From a virus, in the IMG/VR virus record IMGVR_UViG_3300020583_000224, positions 1 to 64,000 of that record: a stretch of 64,000 bases of DNA. One strand, 5' to 3'. Shown one piece after another: positions 29,759 to 37,212 of the stretch; within the stretch, counting starts at the first letter, position 1, and the number at the start of each line of letters is the position of its first letter. The notes beneath the pieces were generated by a model, which was given only the letters and a program-made list of their open reading frames with translations, was not told the DNA's origin and did not search any database. Both the position numbers and the translations under genes were made by a program.

Positions 29759-30027
29759 CCGAGATCGACGCCGCGATCGAGCAGGTCGTCAAGACCGGCA
29801 GCGACCCGGAGGCGCTCACTGAGGCCGTGCGGGTGCTTGCTGGGCTGCTCGGATACCGGCTCGTCGCCAACGCGCGAAGCGCCGAGAAGCGGCCACCCGC
29901 GTTCTACAAGCACTTCATCGCGGACATGGACGCCCCAGCCGCCTGCGGGTACGCCTCCGGGTCCATGCAGTGCACGTTGAGCCGGTGGCTCACCACCTGC
30001 CCGGACTGTCTTCGGACGCTGTCATGA
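29755..30027 (+). CDS. small protein with Cys residues, unknown function
   Basis: A 90-residue protein. The C-terminal half has CGYASGSMQCTLSRWLTTCPDCL, abbreviated here as CTLSRWLTTCPDC, a possible zinc site. No recognised family. It overlaps the methyltransferase and the XF1762-like gene. Confidence 0.45.
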   Translation: MTEIDAAIEQVVKTGSDPEALTEAVRVLAGLLGYRLVANARSAEKRPPAFYKHFIADMDAPAACGYASGSMQCTLSRWLTTCPDCLRTLS

Positions 30028-30494
30028 GCGAGTCGCAGCCGCACCTCCACACCGTCCCCGTGTCATTCGCCGACGCCTGCGAGTTCGTCGCGGCCTGGCA
30101 TCGGCACCACGAACCGCCGATCGGACACAAGTTCTCCCTCGGCGTAGCCACAGACGACGGCGTCCTGCGCGGCGTCGCGATCACCGGACGGCCCGTCGCC
30201 AGATTCCTCGACGACGGCCGCACCCTCGAAGTCAACCGCACCGCGACCGACGGCACCCCGAACGCGAACAGCGCGCTCTACGGCGCCGCGTGGCGCGTCG
30301 CGAAAGGCCTGGGCTACTCCCGGCTGATCACCTACACGCAGGCCGGTGAGACGGGCGCGAGTTTGCGCGGATCCGGCTGGCGTGTTGTCGCGGAACGATC
30401 TGCACGGCCGGGCTGGAACAGGCCGTCGCGACCCCGCGAGCCGAAGGGCACCGAGAACGTCCAGCGCACCCTATGGGAGGTGCTCGCATCGTGA
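30024..30494 (+). CDS. XF1762-family GNAT-like protein
   Basis: A 156-residue protein of a phage-associated family: VPVSFADACEFVAAWHRHHE, KFSLGVATDD, GVAITGRPVARFLDDGRTLE, then ALYGAAWRVAKGLGYSRLIT. The fold is related to GNAT acetyltransferases, suggesting acetylation or acyl transfer to a small molecule, nucleobase or protein. Homologues are found beside DNA methyltransferase and replication genes in many phages. Confidence 0.7.
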   Translation: MSESQPHLHTVPVSFADACEFVAAWHRHHEPPIGHKFSLGVATDDGVLRGVAITGRPVARFLDDGRTLEVNRTATDGTPNANSALYGAAWRVAKGLGYSRLITYTQAGETGASLRGSGWRVVAERSARPGWNRPSRPREPKGTENVQRTLWEVLAS

Positions 30495-30934
30495 CCGCCA
30501 CTGAGACCCCCGCCCAGTTCCTGCGCCGCGCCGCCGAACACCTGCGCGGGCTGGCCAACGTCGCCACGCCCGGAGGCTGGCGCACCCACGACGGATACGT
30601 GCCACACGGCGGCTACGTCGCGACCGTGCTCGCTGGCGACAGCAACTTCGTCAAACCCGTCGCATGGGTGCCCAGCTTCAGCCACGAACCGCGCGACCTA
30701 GAACGCCAGGCCTGGCCCGACGCCGCGTACATCGCCGCCATGTGCCCGCCCGTTGCGCTCGCCACCGCCGACACGTGGGACGCGGTCGCCGACGACATGG
30801 GCGACGACGAAGTCGTCGAGCGAGGCACGGCCGGAATCGGCGTGCTCGTCATGGGGCGCCTGTTCTCGCCCCGGAAGACATGGACTGCCGCAGTCAACGC
30901 CGCCCGCGTGCTGCTCGGCGAGACGGAGAGTTGA
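30491..30934 (+). CDS. early protein, unknown function
   Basis: A 147-residue soluble protein without recognised motif; the N-terminus ETPAQFLRRAAEHLRGLA is typical of small actinobacterial proteins of unknown function. It overlaps the XF1762-like gene by GTGA. Confidence 0.5.
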   Translation: MTATETPAQFLRRAAEHLRGLANVATPGGWRTHDGYVPHGGYVATVLAGDSNFVKPVAWVPSFSHEPRDLERQAWPDAAYIAAMCPPVALATADTWDAVADDMGDDEVVERGTAGIGVLVMGRLFSPRKTWTAAVNAARVLLGETES

Positions 30935-30935
30935 C

Positions 30936-31190
30936 ATGGACAGGCGACCCGTAGCCCACCTGCAAGTCGGTGGAGACCTGCCCTACGCCGTCGTCGGACA
31001 CCGACGCCAGTACGAGGACTCCGAAGCCGAAATCGTCGCCGTCTACGGCCCCGTGCCGAGTCGGCGGGACGCGGAGGAACTCGCAAGCGCGCTCAGCGAA
31101 ATGGGGCTCGACCACGCCCTCGCCGTCGTGCCCGCCTACGTCGTGCGGCCCGTGATGGTCACCGAACTGCCCGTCGAACTCGACATCTAG
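30936..31190 (+). CDS. small protein, tandem paralogue of 31199-31441
   Basis: An 84-residue alpha/beta protein. HLQVGGDLPYAVVG, EIVAVYGPVPSRRDAEELA and PAYVVRP match the next gene's LQISGDLPQVVLG, LIAVYGPLPTQEEAARL and PIFPVRP. It arose by tandem duplication. Function unknown. Confidence 0.55.
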   Translation: MDRRPVAHLQVGGDLPYAVVGHRRQYEDSEAEIVAVYGPVPSRRDAEELASALSEMGLDHALAVVPAYVVRPVMVTELPVELDI

Positions 31191-31198
31191 GAGACGAA

Positions 31199-31441
31199 AT
31201 GCACCTTCAGATCTCCGGCGACCTGCCGCAGGTGGTCCTCGGCTGGCGCACCTACCCCGAGCACGGCCTAGAGCCCGACCTCATCGCGGTCTACGGCCCA
31301 CTGCCCACCCAGGAAGAAGCCGCACGGCTCGTCCAGACGCTCATGGAGACGTTCCCGGCTAACGACGACAGCTACACGGTCATGCCGATCTTTCCGGTGC
31401 GCCCGGCCCCCGACGGCTCGGAATCGGCGGTGGTCGGCTGA
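31199..31441 (+). CDS. small protein, tandem paralogue of 30936-31190
   Basis: An 80-residue protein homologous to its upstream neighbour over its whole length. GGAG lies just before the ATG. Followed by 79 bp without a gene before the wHTH-HNH gene. Confidence 0.55.
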   Translation: MHLQISGDLPQVVLGWRTYPEHGLEPDLIAVYGPLPTQEEAARLVQTLMETFPANDDSYTVMPIFPVRPAPDGSESAVVG

Positions 31442-31520
31442 TGCCGCGAAGTACCAGCCCGGCGACCGCGCCGGCACGAGACCCAACTACCCGCACTTCA
31501 GCAGGAGAGAAGCACTGTTC

Positions 31521-32147
31521 ATGGGGCGCCAGTTCTGTCAGATCCCGACCAAGCTGTGGTGGGACGAGTTTTTTGTTTCGCACACCAGTGACCAGAAGTA
31601 CATGTACGTGTTCCTGCTCGGCCAGCAGCGCATGGACGCAGCGGCAATGCTGGACATCCACGCGGAACTGTGGGCGAGGAAGACGGGACTCTCCGAGGAG
31701 GCCGTTGATGCAGCCCTCAACGGACTAGCCGCATCCCACCTCGTAGAGATCCACCGTTGGGAACTGTTCGTCTCCGGCGTCTTCGCCGCCACTGGACTCG
31801 GCAAGCAGCCCCGCCGGGCGAAGGCCGCCTATGCGGCGATCCGCCAGATCGAATCGGATCGGCTGCGCGCCGTTGCCCTCGCGGAACTCGCGAACGAGCT
31901 CATGAAGGGCGCCGACCAGGTGCCAACCGGACTGCGGGCGACAGTGCTCGAGCGCGATTCGTACTGCTGCCGGGGCTGCGGCTGGTCTTCATCGCAGATG
32001 GTCTATACGGGGGATGGGGCGCTCGCCGACATTCGCGGGCTTGAGGTCGATCACATTTACCCGCGAGCCCTGGGCGGCTCCAACGAACTGTCGAACCTGC
32101 AGACCCTTTGCTCGGACTGCAACGCGAGGAAGGGGGCGCGGGTCTGA
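31521..32147 (+). CDS. winged-helix/HNH fusion protein
   Basis: A 208-residue protein. Residues 1-100 resemble the winged-helix start of phage replication initiators (IPTKLWWDEFFVSHTSDQK, KTGLSEEAVDAALNGLAASHL), similar in plan to the next gene's N-terminus. Residues about 138-208 are an HNH nuclease (RDSYCCRGCGW, LEVDHIYPRALGGSNELSNL, CSDCNARKG). It is fused in frame and coupled to the initiator gene by TGATG. It may nick the origin or be a homing endonuclease that captured an initiator-like domain. Confidence 0.7.
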   Translation: MGRQFCQIPTKLWWDEFFVSHTSDQKYMYVFLLGQQRMDAAAMLDIHAELWARKTGLSEEAVDAALNGLAASHLVEIHRWELFVSGVFAATGLGKQPRRAKAAYAAIRQIESDRLRAVALAELANELMKGADQVPTGLRATVLERDSYCCRGCGWSSSQMVYTGDGALADIRGLEVDHIYPRALGGSNELSNLQTLCSDCNARKGARV

Positions 32148-33241
32148 TGGCGCGCATCCGCTCCGTGAAGCCAGAGTTCTGGGTCGACAGGTCGTTCGTG
32201 CGCAAGGTGCCGGACCGGACCATGCGCATGCTGTACATGGCGCTGTGGAACCTCGCCGACGAGCACGCCCGGCTGATGGCGGACGTGTCGTATCTCAAGG
32301 GGCACATCTTCCCGTATCCCGAGGACGCGGACCTGACGCCCGAAGTAATCGACAAGATGCTCGACCACCTCGCTGACGTGGGGAAAGTCGTCCGATACAC
32401 GGCCGACGGCGACGACTACCTTTTTCTGCCAACCCTGCACCGGCATCAGCGGCTCGAGGCGAACAAGGTCCCGTCAAGAATTCCACCCCCCCCTGGATTT
32501 AATGACGGGCCGCGCGGGGGTGGCGGAAAAAGAAATGGCGCGCACGGCGCTGAATCCATGCAGCTCAGCCTGACGATCGATGATCGCGCAGACGAGTCGG
32601 CGCACGGCGCATACGTATATGAGCCCGGCGCAGACGAGTCTTCGCTTTTTTATGGAGCCTGGGACAGGGAGCCTGGTTCTTTTTCGTCGGAGGCTTCGCC
32701 CCTCGACGAGGAGCGCGACGAGAGCCTCGCGACCGTCTACGAGTTTCCCGGCGGCGAAGTCGTCCCCGAACCCGCCGAGGAGCCGACGCCGAAACGCGGA
32801 CGCCCGAAGATCGCCGACATTCCGCGCCCCGACGCCGATGCCCTGTGCGCCCGCCTTGCCGAACTGATGATCGGCAACGGCTGCAAGCCGCCCGAGGTCA
32901 CGAAGAAGTGGCGCGACGCCGCCCGGCTGCTGCTCGACGCCGACAAGCGCGAGTTCGACAAGGCGATGCGACTGCTCGAGTGGTGCCAGAAAGACGAGTT
33001 CTGGCGAACCAACATCCTGTCGATGCCGACGTTCCGCAGGCAGTACGAGCAACTGCGGCTCAAGGCCAACTCCGAGTGGAAACGCGGCAACGTCCCACGC
33101 CAGCGCCCCGACAGCGACCTCGGCACCGCGACGCACATGCAGCGTTTCCGCGCCCGGCAGGCCGAACGCGCCAACGCCGGCATGACCCAACCCGCCCAGC
33201 AACCCGCCTTGGAGGTGTTCCCGTGGGACCGGACGAGCTAG
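32147..33241 (+). CDS. replication initiator/organiser with winged helix
   Basis: A 364-residue protein. Residues 1-110 are a winged-helix DNA-binding domain as in phage replisome organisers (IRSVKPEFWVDRSFVRKVPD, RMLYMALWNLADEHARL, FLPTLHRHQRLEANKVPSR). The middle (115-215) is low-complexity and acidic. The C-terminal 140 residues (LCARLAELMIGNG, AMRLLEWCQKDEFWRTNILS) are the DnaD/loader-like helical domain. It should bind the phage origin, possibly within its own gene, and recruit helicase through the next gene. Confidence 0.7.
   Translation: MARIRSVKPEFWVDRSFVRKVPDRTMRMLYMALWNLADEHARLMADVSYLKGHIFPYPEDADLTPEVIDKMLDHLADVGKVVRYTADGDDYLFLPTLHRHQRLEANKVPSRIPPPPGFNDGPRGGGGKRNGAHGAESMQLSLTIDDRADESAHGAYVYEPGADESSLFYGAWDREPGSFSSEASPLDEERDESLATVYEFPGGEVVPEPAEEPTPKRGRPKIADIPRPDADALCARLAELMIGNGCKPPEVTKKWRDAARLLLDADKREFDKAMRLLEWCQKDEFWRTNILSMPTFRRQYEQLRLKANSEWKRGNVPRQRPDSDLGTATHMQRFRARQAERANAGMTQPAQQPALEVFPWDRTS
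32520..32660. other. candidate replication origin inside the initiator gene
   Basis: In the linker-coding part of the initiator gene the direct repeat GCGCAGACGAGTC occurs at 32586-32598 and 32628-32640 (42 bp apart). GCGCACGGCGC occurs at 32540-32550 and 32600-32610 (60 bp apart). A GATCGATGATC segment and unusually A/T-rich runs (GGAAAAAGAAAT, CTTTTTTATGG) are also present. Initiators of the lambda O kind carry their origin in the same position. Inferred from sequence only. Confidence 0.35.
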
Positions 33242-33639
33242 AGCAGATCACGCAAGGCATCAAGGCGCTGTGCCCGGCGCAGAAGTGGGACGAGTACTCG
33301 CCCGACGTGTGGCTGCAAGTGCTGCGCCGCGTGTCGTTCAAGGACGCGTCGCTCGCTTTGGAGCGGCTCGGCGCCAGGCAGCCTTGGATCGGCGCGTCGG
33401 ACATCGCGACCGAGGTGAGGGCGATCCGGCGGGCCCGTGCGGAACGCTTCACGCCGATGCCGAACGACGTCGAGGGTGTCGCGTTCGAGGACGAGTACCG
33501 GGTGCTGCGTGAGGCGGTCGCGGACGGCCGCATGACGCAGGCGGATGTCGCCGCCTATAACCGGTGGGGCGGCTCGCTGTTCCTTGAGCAGCAGCAGCAC
33601 GCGCTCACTGCCGCATCGGTGCGGGGTGAGATCGCGTGA
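33223..33639 (+). CDS. putative helicase-loader accessory protein
   Basis: A 138-residue helical protein (LEQITQGIKALCPAQKWDEY, VSFKDASLALERLGARQPW, SDIATEVRAIRRARAERF) lying between the initiator and DnaB, overlapping both. GGAGG precedes GTG 33223. Location and size fit a small helicase-loading or modulating protein; no Walker motif is present, so it would not be an AAA+ loader. Confidence 0.55.
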   Translation: MGPDELEQITQGIKALCPAQKWDEYSPDVWLQVLRRVSFKDASLALERLGARQPWIGASDIATEVRAIRRARAERFTPMPNDVEGVAFEDEYRVLREAVADGRMTQADVAAYNRWGGSLFLEQQQHALTAASVRGEIA

Positions 33640-34979
33640 ACGACTACGAGCGCGTCCCGCCGCAGGACCCGAACGCGGAGATGGCGGTCCTCGGCGGCGT
33701 ACTGCTGTCGAAGGCCGCGCTCGAGGAAGTCACGGAGATCCTCGACGACGGCTCGGACTTCTACCTGCCGAAGCACCAGAACCTTTACGAGGCGGCTCTC
33801 GCCGTCTACGGCCGGAGCGAGCCCGCGGACGCGGTCACGGTTGCGCGCGAGATGGACCGGCGCGGCGAACTCGTGCGCGCTGGCGGCCCGGGCTACCTGC
33901 ACGAACTGATGGAGTCGGTCCCGAACGCGGCCAGTGCCGGCTACTACGCGGAGATCGTGCACGAGAAGGCGGTGCTGCGGCGGGTCATCCAGGCCGGCAC
34001 CCGGGTCGCACAGATGGGCTACGAGACCGACATCGACGACGTCGGCGAGATCGTCGACCGCGCCCAGGCTGAAGTGTTCGCTCTCTCCCGGGACCGCGAC
34101 AAGCAGCCCGAGTCGTCGAACAGCGACGAACTGGACGCGATGCTCGAGGAGATCGAGCACCCGACCGCGGAAGGCATGCTGACGGGTCTCGCGGACCTGG
34201 ACGCGCTCACGCACGGCCTGCACTCCGGGCAGATGATCGTGGTCGCGGCCAGGCCCGCCCTTGGCAAATCGACCCTGTCAACAGACTGGCATCGGCAGGC
34301 GTCAGTCAAGCGCGGCGAGCACTCCATCCTGTTCTCCCTCGAAATGGGCAAGCGGGAAATCCTCAAGCGCATCCTGTCCGCCGAAGCCCGCATCCCCCTG
34401 CACCACCTGAGCGGCGGCCAGATGGCCGAGCGCGACTGGGACCGCGTCAACGAGCATCGCGGCCGGATCGACTCGGCGCCGCTGCACATCATCGACGACG
34501 CGTACACGCTCAACGACATCCGCGTCAGGGCCCGCAGTATCGCCCGCAAGCACCCCGTGAAGCTGATCACCGTCGACTACCTGCAGCTGATCAGCGGCGC
34601 GAGCAGCAAGCGCAACGGCACCCGCCAAGAGGAGGTCTCTGAGACCTCCCGCAGCCTGAAGCTCCTCGCGAAGGAACTCGGCGTCCCGATCGTCGCCGTC
34701 GCGCAGCTCAACCGGGGACCCGAGCAGCGCACCGACAAGAAGCCGGTCATGTCCGACCTGCGCGAGTCAGGGTCACTGGAGCAGGACGCCGACGTCGTGA
34801 TCCTGATCCACCGCGAAGACGCCCACGAGAAGGAAGGCCCGCGCAGCGGTGAGGCCGACCTGATCGTCGCGAAGCATCGCAACGGGCCGACCGCGATCGT
34901 GGCCGTCGCCTTCCAAGGGCACTATGCCCGCTTCGTGGACCTGGCCAGGCAGTGGTCACCCCACGACGCAGCCCGCTGA
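33636..34979 (+). CDS. dnaB: DnaB-like replicative helicase
   Basis: A 447-residue helicase, normal for the family. The N-terminal domain covers residues 5-110 (PPQDPNAEMAVLGGVLL). The RecA-like domain has Walker A ARPALGKST (205-213), the FSLEMGKREILKRIL segment, Walker B LITVDYLQLI (about 308-317), a SETSRSLKLLAKEL helix, VAQLNRGPEQR and the DLRESGSLEQDADVV arginine-finger region. It unwinds DNA at the phage fork as a hexamer. GTGA coupling to the upstream gene places initiator, loader candidate and helicase in one transcript. Confidence 0.9.
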   Translation: MNDYERVPPQDPNAEMAVLGGVLLSKAALEEVTEILDDGSDFYLPKHQNLYEAALAVYGRSEPADAVTVAREMDRRGELVRAGGPGYLHELMESVPNAASAGYYAEIVHEKAVLRRVIQAGTRVAQMGYETDIDDVGEIVDRAQAEVFALSRDRDKQPESSNSDELDAMLEEIEHPTAEGMLTGLADLDALTHGLHSGQMIVVAARPALGKSTLSTDWHRQASVKRGEHSILFSLEMGKREILKRILSAEARIPLHHLSGGQMAERDWDRVNEHRGRIDSAPLHIIDDAYTLNDIRVRARSIARKHPVKLITVDYLQLISGASSKRNGTRQEEVSETSRSLKLLAKELGVPIVAVAQLNRGPEQRTDKKPVMSDLRESGSLEQDADVVILIHREDAHEKEGPRSGEADLIVAKHRNGPTAIVAVAFQGHYARFVDLARQWSPHDAAR

Positions 34980-34988
34980 CACCCCAGC

Positions 34989-35050
34989 CGACCGGACCAA
35001 TCCGTTAAATGGCCTGGTGGCCATACCAATTTTCGTCTCGACCGGACCAA
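34989..35050. promoter_or_regulatory. repeat and palindrome region after dnaB
   Basis: The 12-bp direct repeat CGACCGGACCAA occurs at 34989-35000 and 35039-35050. Between them lies the perfect palindrome ATGGCC-TGGT-GGCCAT (35009-35024) in locally A/T-rich sequence (GTTAAAT, ACCAATTTTCG). It is probably an operator or promoter region for the 35069 leader and the following regulator genes. Confidence 0.45.
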
Positions 35051-35068
35051 CCGATCACTGGAGGAATC

Positions 35069-35116
35069 ATGACAGATCAGACATCGCAGCCGGACGACTT
35101 TGGCGGCGCGGCGTGA
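35069..35116 (+). CDS. 15-residue leader peptide
   Basis: A short frame (MTDQTSQPDDFGGAA) with a very good ribosome site GGAGGAATC and a stop that overlaps the GTG of the next gene (GTGA). The following gene has no ribosome site of its own except within this frame, so the leader likely couples translation to the repeat/palindrome region. Confidence 0.5.
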   Translation: MTDQTSQPDDFGGAA

Positions 35117-35469
35117 GCGGGGCCGTGAGCGCCGCCGAGCGTGCGGCGGGCATCCGTAGACCAGGAAGCGCCGTGCGGCCCTCAGCGCCTCTCGTTGGTG
35201 CCGTCTCGGGGGCGCCTGGGTCTGAGCCCGGTTCGCGGGATGCTGCGAGTACTGCTCGGCGCCCTGCCCCGCGGAAGCCCGACAAGCGCGTGCGTGAACT
35301 GCTGGCTCACCCGGCGGGCACGATCCTCGCGGACCGTTTCGGCCGGGCCGTGCAGCGCATGGAGTCGGGCGGGTTTTGGATGCTGGGCGAGCAGTGGCCG
35401 CATCTGGCGTCGGAGATTGTGGATCTGGGGCCGTTCGAGGTTCTGCGCCGGCCGGGCGGTGCGTCATGA
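35113..35469 (+). CDS. basic protein, unknown function
   Basis: A 118-residue protein with an Ala/Arg/Pro-rich, probably disordered N-terminal half and a helical C-terminal half (KPDKRVRELLAHPAGTILAD, FGRAVQRMESGGFWML). No family was recognised. It is coupled to the leader by GTGA and to the LuxR-type gene by ATGA. Confidence 0.5.
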   Translation: MSGAVSAAERAAGIRRPGSAVRPSAPLVGAVSGAPGSEPGSRDAASTARRPAPRKPDKRVRELLAHPAGTILADRFGRAVQRMESGGFWMLGEQWPHLASEIVDLGPFEVLRRPGGAS

Positions 35470-35900
35470 CGCTGCTTGCCGAGTCGCCGCCGCTGCTGTC
35501 GCGTCGCATGCTGCCGGTCGAGCGCCGGATCCTGCTCGCTCTCGCCCGCGGCCGAACCCGTGCACAGATCGAGGCGCATGAGTGCCTGTCGCGCACGGTG
35601 TTGAGTGCGCGCATCACGGACCTGCACAGGCTGTTCGGGGTGTCGTCGAGCGCGCACATGGTGGCGCGGGCGCATGCCGCCGGGCTGCTGGAGCGGGACC
35701 GGGTTCTGCGGCCGGCGCTGCGTGACGTGGATCTGCGGCGTTTGCGGCTGATCGCGGACGGGGCGCCGGATCGTGAGATCGGGCCGCGGTCGACTTCGAG
35801 GGTCGCGTCGTCGGATCTGTACCGGCGGCTGGGTGCGAAGAACCGGCCTAATGCCGTTCACCTGGCGTTTTGCGCTGGCCTGCTGGGCGGTGCGTCGTGA
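35466..35900 (+). CDS. tandem LuxR-type HTH protein
   Basis: A 144-residue protein made of two GerE/LuxR-like HTH units: PVERRILLALARGRTRAQIE with TVLSARITDLHRLFGVSS (about 17-75), and RRLRLIADGAPDREIG with SSDLYRRLGAKNRPNAVHLA (about 85-140). There is no receiver or signal domain. Tandem HTHs could bind direct repeats as a monomer. Likely a transcription regulator of middle genes or of host genes. Confidence 0.6.
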   Translation: MTLLAESPPLLSRRMLPVERRILLALARGRTRAQIEAHECLSRTVLSARITDLHRLFGVSSSAHMVARAHAAGLLERDRVLRPALRDVDLRRLRLIADGAPDREIGPRSTSRVASSDLYRRLGAKNRPNAVHLAFCAGLLGGAS

Positions 35901-36271
35901 CGGCGTCGTTGAAGCTGCGCCCCGCAGTGGGCCGCCGCTCCCTCGTGGACCGGTTGAAATTCCTGGTGGACGAGGCGCGGCGCCTGCCGAACCGCGCGCT
36001 GGGCGAGGCGTTCCGGCTGCAGTTGGAGACGGCCTTGGCTGCGGCGGAGACGGGTGCGGACGAGACGGCGATCCTGCGTGCCGAGGCCGCGGACCGCGAG
36101 CACGCCCGTGGCGCGTTGCAGTCGGCTCGTGCGGATGTCGCGGCCCTGACGGTTTCGATCGAGGGCATGGATCCGTCGCTGCTGTCGAAGGCGTGGCTGG
36201 TGGAGCGCCTGCAAGGCGTGGTTTCGCGGGTGGATGAGTCGTTGAAATCGAAGGAGTCGACAGGTGTCTGA
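35897..36271 (+). CDS. coiled-coil protein, unknown function
   Basis: A 124-residue, almost wholly helical protein (RLKFLVDEARRLPNRALGEA; AILRAEAADREHARGALQSA). No recognised domain. It overlaps the LuxR-type gene (GTGA) and the TetR-like gene. Confidence 0.5.
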   Translation: MTASLKLRPAVGRRSLVDRLKFLVDEARRLPNRALGEAFRLQLETALAAAETGADETAILRAEAADREHARGALQSARADVAALTVSIEGMDPSLLSKAWLVERLQGVVSRVDESLKSKESTGV

Positions 36272-36617
36272 GGTCGTGTTGGACCGGTTCGGTCGGCCGT
36301 TGGGTAAGCGCGCGCAAGAGACCCGTGGGCGAGTGTTGGACGCGCTACGGCTGCTGATCGAGAAGCCCGGCCGGGACGCGGCTTGGTCGCGCCTGACGCC
36401 GATCGCGGTGGCACGGGAGGCGGGCGCGAGTCCGGCGTCGTTCTACGGCTATTTCGACGATCTGGAGGACGCGGTGATCGAACTGGCGGTGCACCTGGAG
36501 GACGCGGGGGAGAAGTTCCCTGATCACCTGTCGGGGATCCTCGGACTGCTCGCGATCGAGGGTTGGGAACTCCCCGAGTTTCCTAAGCGGGCCGAGGCGG
36601 TGGCCGTCGATGCTTGA
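36264..36617 (+). CDS. minimal TetR-like DNA-binding protein
   Basis: A 117-residue protein. Residues about 17-72 (TRGRVLDALRLLIEKPGRDA, LTPIAVAREAGASPASFYGY, FDDLEDAVIELA) match the N-terminal HTH of TetR/AcrR regulators. The usual 120-residue ligand-binding domain is absent, so it is either a truncated regulator or a ligand-independent one. Confidence 0.6.
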   Translation: MSEVVLDRFGRPLGKRAQETRGRVLDALRLLIEKPGRDAAWSRLTPIAVAREAGASPASFYGYFDDLEDAVIELAVHLEDAGEKFPDHLSGILGLLAIEGWELPEFPKRAEAVAVDA

Positions 36618-37212
36618 GATCCCCTGCGCCGCCTGCACCCGCCGCGCGGCGAACCCGGAGGCCCCGTGGTGGCGCGACCTGCTCGCCGAACTCGACCTCG
36701 GCCATGACCAGATTGCGCACCGCACGTACTGGGCGCTGATCCAACGCGGCATCACCGGGCGTCGCCTGGAGACGGTGACGGACGCGGAACTGCTTGCGCT
36801 GCCTAGCTTCGGCGCGGGGATGCTCGCTCGTCTTCGCGGTGCCATGCCCGCCCCGGCTTCGGGGTGCGTGTTCTGCGACATCGCCACCGGCCGGAAACCT
36901 GCGACGGTGGTGCGGGATTGGCCCGACGTGTTCGCGATCGTGCCGCTCAACCCTGTGGTCGAGGGGCACACGCTGGTGATCCCGAAGGCGCATGTGCGGG
37001 ACGCGACGGTGAATCCGGCGGTGACCGGCGCTGTGATGCGTAGGGCGGCCCAGTTCGCCCGTGAGGCCGGTGGCGACTGCAACCTGATCACGTCCATGGG
37101 TCCGGCGGCGACACAGAGCGTGCCGCACCTGCATGCGCATGTGGTGCCTCGTTCCGCAGGTGACGGACTGCCGCTGCCGTGGACGCCGCAGCAGACGGGA
37201 GTTGCGTCGTGA
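36610..37212 (+). CDS. HIT-family hydrolase fused to an N-terminal HhH-like domain
   Basis: A 200-residue protein. Residues 84-185 are a HIT domain: CVFCDIATG (C86, C89), PLNPVVEGHTLVIPKAHV and the H173-x-H175-x-H177-VVP triad. HIT enzymes hydrolyse or transfer nucleotidyl groups (AMP-lysine, Ap4A, AMP-NH2). Residues 1-80 contain CxxC (C6, C9) and an HhH/alpha-CTD-like segment (VTDAELLALPSFGAGMLARL). The pairing of a nucleic-acid-binding-like module with a HIT enzyme is unusual in a phage; it may act on nucleotide signals or adenylylated ends. Confidence 0.75.
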   Translation: MLEIPCAACTRRAANPEAPWWRDLLAELDLGHDQIAHRTYWALIQRGITGRRLETVTDAELLALPSFGAGMLARLRGAMPAPASGCVFCDIATGRKPATVVRDWPDVFAIVPLNPVVEGHTLVIPKAHVRDATVNPAVTGAVMRRAAQFAREAGGDCNLITSMGPAATQSVPHLHAHVVPRSAGDGLPLPWTPQQTGVAS

